64,000 nt of DNA from positions 85,640 to 149,639 of the forward strand of contig NMRA01000146.1 in assembly GCA_002633005.1 (NCBI GenBank), given 5' to 3'. The notes under the pieces were generated by a model, which searched no databases, was not told the DNA's origin, and saw nothing but the letters and a program-made list of their open reading frames with translations. The stretch is from Phoronis australis (taxonomy: Eukaryota > Phoronida > Phoronidae). Positions 59,641 to 64,000 of this stretch are shown here, piece after piece. Both the position numbers and the translations under genes were made by a program. The first letter of the stretch is position 1. Each line of letters begins with the position of its first letter.

Positions 59641-60137
59641 GGTGGACAGGATTGTTCATCCATGAACAACCCTGCCCATGTGGCACATACTGAGCCACAA
59701 CACCACGTTCCTTACAATATCTCTTTTTATCACTCCGGCTGGTCTGCTCACTCAGCTTGTCCGGAACCTGCTTTGCAGGTTGTTATAGCCCAGTTGGCTG
59801 TTTGGTGTACCCACTTGGTACTTTATATGATATTTGCCCATTTGGCAGTTTGTACCCACTTGGTACTTGTTATTGAATTTGCCGCTTTGCTCGACCCAGT
59901 TGGTAAGCAATCGGCCAATACCCATTTGGTATTATGTACCCATTTGGTACTATGCTAACCTGTGCCACTTAGTATCCGATACTCAATTACACTTTGGGTA
60001 TCGGAAATGTGCGTGTTGTCTCTTGTAATTAAGGAACCCATCTGGTTCCTTCTGTGAAATATTTATTTGTAGAGCTGTGACCCTGAAATTGCCAATACAA
60101 CTTAAAATATTTATTATTCTTGTTGTTTTATTTGTCC
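59641..60137 (+). repeat. serial-hairpin repeat, copy 2 (best preserved)
   Basis: Perfect dyads in order: TTGTTCAT/ATGAACAA (59652-59669), AACCTGC/GCAGGTT (59765-59781), then eight small palindromes with a CANNTG core: AGCC/GGCT (59787), GTACC/GGTAC (59807), TGCC/GGCA (59835), GTACC/GGTAC (59852), ACC/GGT (59894), AATACC/GGTATT (59917), GTACC/GGTAC (59936) and GGAACC/GGTTCC (60033). A larger CCGATAC/GTATCGG pair is at 59976-60004. The arms differ between hairpins yet pair within each, so pairing seems preserved. Function unknown. Confidence 0.8.
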
Positions 60138-60144
60138 CCAATAA

Positions 60145-60351
60145 TGAGATTTATGGTACTCTGACATAAATCCTATTATTTGGGCAAATACCGTTATACA
60201 GCCCTTCATGCTTCATATCCAACCCCTGGTTAGCTCCTACCAAGTCCGATGGTTGCGCTTTGTTCTCTCTCTCCAGCTTCCTGTTGGCCCAGCCTCAAGC
60301 AACAGTACATTCACCCGTAAGTTTTCCTAATTAGACAAGTTTATACCTCTC
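60145..60351 (+). repeat. 207-base direct repeat, copy 2
   Basis: See 55466-55672. It lies directly after the tail of serial-hairpin copy 2. Confidence 0.85.
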
Positions 60352-60599
60352 CCGCCCTCTCTACCCGGGGTACCACAAAATTTCATGTCAACCGTTTTCT
60401 ACCTTTCCCACGCTCCATCCCTTTTGCCGAACAAAATCTGCTGTTGGTTATTGTTGTTTTTACAGCCACTGCTGGTACCTTCTTCAAGCCCGGAGCGTGT
60501 TACCGTCAGGGAAGAACCGACGTCATTGGCTGGCGACCAGACCTGTACTTGAGCATCCATTACTGCAGCTTGCTCCTCTCCACCCCGGTCACAGCTATC

Positions 60600-61058
60600 G
60601 GCACATACTGAGCCACAACACCACGTTCCTTACAATATCTCTTTTTATCACTCCGGCTGGTCTGCTCACTCAGCTTGTCCGGAACCTGCTTTGCAGGTTG
60701 TTATAGCCCAGTTGGCTGTTTGGTGTACCCACTTGGTACTTTATATGATATTTGCCCATTTGGCAGTTTGTACCCACTTGGTACTTGTTATTGAATTTGC
60801 CGCTTTGCTCGACCCAGTTGGTAGGCAATCGGCTAATACCCATTTGGTATTATGTACCCATTTGGTACTATACTAACCTGTGCCGCTTAGTATCCGATAC
60901 TCAATTGCACTTTGGGTATCGGAAATGTGTGTGTTGTCTCTTGTAATTAATGAACCCATCTGGTTCCTTCTGTGAAATATTTATTTGTAGAGCTGTGACC
61001 CTGAAATTGCCAATACAACTTAAAATATTAATTATTCTTGTTGTTTTATTTGTCACCA
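60600..61058 (+). repeat. serial-hairpin repeat, copy 3
   Basis: Begins at GGCACATACTGAGCC and lacks the first hairpin of copy 2, but keeps all later dyads with few changes. Copies 2 and 3 are in the same orientation, 918 bases apart. Confidence 0.8.
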
Positions 61059-61229
61059 ATAATTAACTTAATTATCAATAAAACGCACTGTCCCCAGCCA
61101 CGATGTAGGATCAACAGATACTGTTGCTTGACCTACTTAAAAATAGGTCACAGCTCCTTGCTATAGAAATAGTCTGTAGACGTCAGGTGCCGGGAGAATG
61201 ATGCAAAACCAAGTAAGAAATGGATAACA

Positions 61230-61700
61230 AAAGTCGAATCTGTTGTTAAAGCATGTCGTTAGCATGAGATCGAAACATCGAAATGTCAATTTATGAATCG
61301 AATTAAGGAATTAAGGTGAGGAATTATCTCTTTTCACAACTTGCTGTTTTGTCTTTGTTTTCTCAGGCACTGTTCTATCATATGAACACCTCGTTGACAC
61401 AATATTATGGCGACTCGGTGAATTAAAGGACTTTGGGTACATACAGAGCTGCTCTGTACCTGGAGGGAAGTTAGATTTGAGTTACAGCCCCGTAACCTTT
61501 GTCCTCGGATAAGTAGTAAATAAATATCCACGCGACTGTACTGTTCCAAGTTGGTTCTGCTAAATCTTTTTTTTCTCGCTACACGGTGTATGCTCCCCAA
61601 GAAGGAGGACAAGATATTTTGCTAGACACAAATGAAATGTTTTAAAAATGCCTAATCTTTGTGAATAAAGTTTGAGATAACCTTAAGATGCAGTGGCTTC
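61230..61700 (+). repeat. diverged direct repeat, copy 1
   Basis: Text such as GGTTCTGCTAAAT, TCTCGCTAC and GGGTACATACAG recurs in the same order at 62700-63235. Probably an old tandem duplication; no coding potential recognised. Confidence 0.45.
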
Positions 61701-62699
61701 AATTTAGTCAGCCCAGGAGCAATGCCGAGTTTTGTGAGTGCATGGCCGTCTTAGTTAGAAGTTCACTGGCATGAGTGGTCACGAGGGCGTTAGCCTGGTA
61801 ACGAGACTCAAGTCAAGCGACGATGGTGTGCGTTACAAATGCCGCACCAGGTGTACCTAAAAGTTCATATTTTTGTGTAAAACAAGATCAAAACTTAGCA
61901 GGAAAATAAGACACATCTTACCCGGGTCTGATATGTATTCGATACGCTCGACATTTACTTCACGAGTGACAACCCCTCTATCCATTATCATAACAAAAGA
62001 AGCTGCAAAGGTTAGGAAAACCATGCGAAGGTATAAAACGAGCTTCAATTTCATCGTTCTTCAAACTGACGCGAGTGACACGGGTCATGAATCTTCACTT
62101 GGAGGAGATCTTTGTTTCCGTTTTGAAACGACACGCCTTTTTATTTGACGAGCATGATATTCGTTTCATCAAATTTCACTAATTGCTGGATTTTAGGGTT
62201 CCTCTCATACGCAAATGGAGCCTCTGATTAAAATTTCATGTCCTAAATTACGTGTAGACTGTTCCTAATTCTTCGTAGTACTCCAAGTACATAATAAAAC
62301 AATTGATTTAGTTATGCGACTGTCCAAACGGGCTGTTGTCTTACATTAGAGATTGATCATTAGCATAGGTCTATAGATCTGAATGCTAACTTCGATCTCG
62401 CGCACCTGAGACTGCATCGCACATGCGTGGGATTTGGTTGCATTCGTTAGTCGTTTGAATACTGTCAGATATCATAATCTTTATCAATAAACACATTGTT
62501 CTTTATTTCATCATTAACTGTCAACGTCAGCTGAATTTGCAGTGAGTAATTTACTTATTTGTCCATAGAATTTTTTATAATAATGTACTTTTTTAACGCC
62601 TGGATTCAAACTGTACATGGTAGGTTAGAGGAGGACAGTGCATTGTGGTGCACAACTTTTGAATACGAGGGAGACTGATTATCTGAAAGCCCACTACGA

Positions 62700-63235
62700 A
62701 ATGGAATGTCTATGGTTAAAGCGCGCTCTGTGTACGAAATTGAAACAGCGAAACGTCTGTTAATGATAAAATGAATGAATTTGGGTAGGGTTTATCTTTT
62801 TTACGACTTGCTTAATGAAAACAGGGACCGCGCGGCATTTCGGCACACTCTTTTTCAACGGTCGTATGTAAACAGACACACAACTCTCGGGATGAAAACT
62901 GTACATATAATATTTTATTTTGTTTCACATGGCATCGGTACATCTCGTTGCCTCGATAATATATCAAATCAGTGAATATACATGTATGTATGAAGGGACT
63001 GAAATGTGGGTACATACAGGTAAAAAATTGTGGCGGGTGATTCAATTTTGAGAGCCCCGCTCTTTAACCTTTTAACATGGATAAGCATTTAAAGGTGGTT
63101 CTGCAAAATTTTTGTTCTCGCTACATGTCACCTATTTCGCATTTGAAAGAAAATAAGATGCTTTGCTTGACCTATGATGAACATTGCAACAACATACAAT
63201 TTTTGTGAGAAATGTGTGAGATAATCTTCTTAATC
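62700..63235 (+). repeat. diverged direct repeat, copy 2
   Basis: Second copy of the block at 61230-61700. Shared landmarks are TCTCGCTACATGTCACC-like text and TGAGATAA near the end. Confidence 0.45.
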
Positions 63236-63494
63236 TAAAGTCCAAATTGTGGAAAATAGCAGTGTCATGATGAACCCCTCGTGTACTAATTTTCGACTAA
63301 TGGACTAATTAGTCAACTAATTAAATTAGTTCACCAAACATGCATTATTGAGGACATCAATTAATGAAAGGTTCAATAGTAACACATCAATGAAATGGAG
63401 CATGCGGTTTTATAAGTGATTAATTCAGCCCGGGAATACATGTAGTTTCAAGCATTTTAAAATATTGCTAACGGATAGAGACAAACAGACGATT

Positions 63495-63740
63495 TCATAA
63501 AGGTGGTTTAAAGTTAAACATGGTTTAAACTAGACTTAGACCAGGTTTAAAGATAACCTGCATTTCATAAAGGTGGTTTAACTTTTAGACCAGTGGTCTA
63601 GTAAAACCTGGTTTAACCCCAGTTTAGACCTGGTCTAAGTCAGTTTTCATTTCACCAACGAGGTCTATATTCTTTAGTCCTGTATTAAGATCTTAAACCA
63701 TGTTTAACTTTAGACTTGGTCAGACCCAGGTTTCAGTTAA
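63495..63740. repeat. fold-back element built of GGTTTAA/TAGACC words
   Basis: AAGTTAAACATGGTTTAA at about 63511 is inverted near 63693-63712. Between them are many palindromic words (TTAGACCTGGTCTAA, TAGACCAGTGGTCTA). TTTCATAAAGGTGGTTTAA occurs twice directly (63494, 63571). Confidence 0.65.
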
Positions 63741-63852
63741 CTGTTAAATACGTCAGACTTGCATGGTATGGGTACAACTGAATGATGTCGCGGAGTGCAT
63801 TTGCGAGGAAGTTTTAGAGGAGAAAATGGACTATTTTCAATATTCAGTTTTA

Positions 63853-64000
63853 TTACGGGGCGGATCTAGGATTTTTAAAGGGGAGGGGGCAGTCAAGGAC
63901 TTTTTGAAAGAGGGGACCAAGCCAACAATTTAAAAATTATAGATTTGATATAACTAAAATCAAGAGAAAAAGGGCTCCGGACACCTTGACCCCTGGATCC
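63853..64000 (+). repeat. hAT-like GGCGGATCTAGG repeat, cut by the window end
   Basis: Starts CGGGGCGGATCTAGGATTTT followed by a G-rich stretch, like the ends near 14753 and 27963. Confidence 0.5.

Noticed and set aside
59680-61058. Serial-hairpin copies 2 and 3 as the two LTRs of a retrotransposon
   Set aside because: Only about 460 bases lie between them, with no gag-pol, no TG...CA ends and no primer-binding site.

Overview
This is eukaryotic (animal) genomic DNA. It is AT-rich, has long introns with GT-AG splice sites, and is packed with transposon remains, tRNA-derived SINEs, MITE-like repeats, AT microsatellites and dispersed TACATGTA words. There is no bacterial gene organisation, rRNA gene, intact tRNA gene or CRISPR array. 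The gene types (PAN plus C-type lectin, a cobalamin-independent methionine-synthase-like enzyme, an F5/8C exon, a P2X7-tail-like protein and Kolobok-type THAP transposons) suggest a marine invertebrate such as a lancelet or acorn worm. The species cannot be fixed from this window. A run of 660 N (26260-26919) marks an assembly gap.

Layout. 1-6.6 kb is intergenic DNA with a decayed Kolobok-like transposon (964-2668, long terminal inverted repeats, TTAA on both sides). 6.6-14.3 kb holds a five-exon plus-strand gene for a secreted protein; all exon phases agree. Its last two exons, with flanks, are duplicated at 21.85-28.2 kb as a broken copy. That copy is split by a Helentron-like tandem array (24.06-27.73 kb) that contains the N gap. 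31.2-34.8 kb holds, on the minus strand, four phase-compatible exons of a methionine-synthase-like gene with one in-frame stop. 37.6-45.2 kb holds minus-strand exons for an F5/8C (discoidin) domain and a PAN plus C-type-lectin gene. 38.5-39.2 kb is an LTR-like or promoter-like segment rich in heat-shock-element motifs.

46.6-51.6 kb is the most interesting segment. It is a roughly 5 kb unit flanked by TTAA and by matching terminal inverted repeats. It carries a THAP-domain gene pointing inward from its right end and, pointing inward from its left end, a gene for a protein resembling the zinc-binding cytoplasmic tail of P2X7 receptors. This suggests a Kolobok-type transposon carrying a P2X7-tail-like cargo gene. 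Both genes show a frameshift in the present sequence.

52-64 kb has no recognised host gene. It holds simple repeats, two related copies of a repeat made of serial short hairpins with CANNTG cores (an older third copy lies at 36.06 kb), and a fold-back element near the end. All gene calls rest on reading exons by eye, splice phase and remembered family motifs; nothing was searched.
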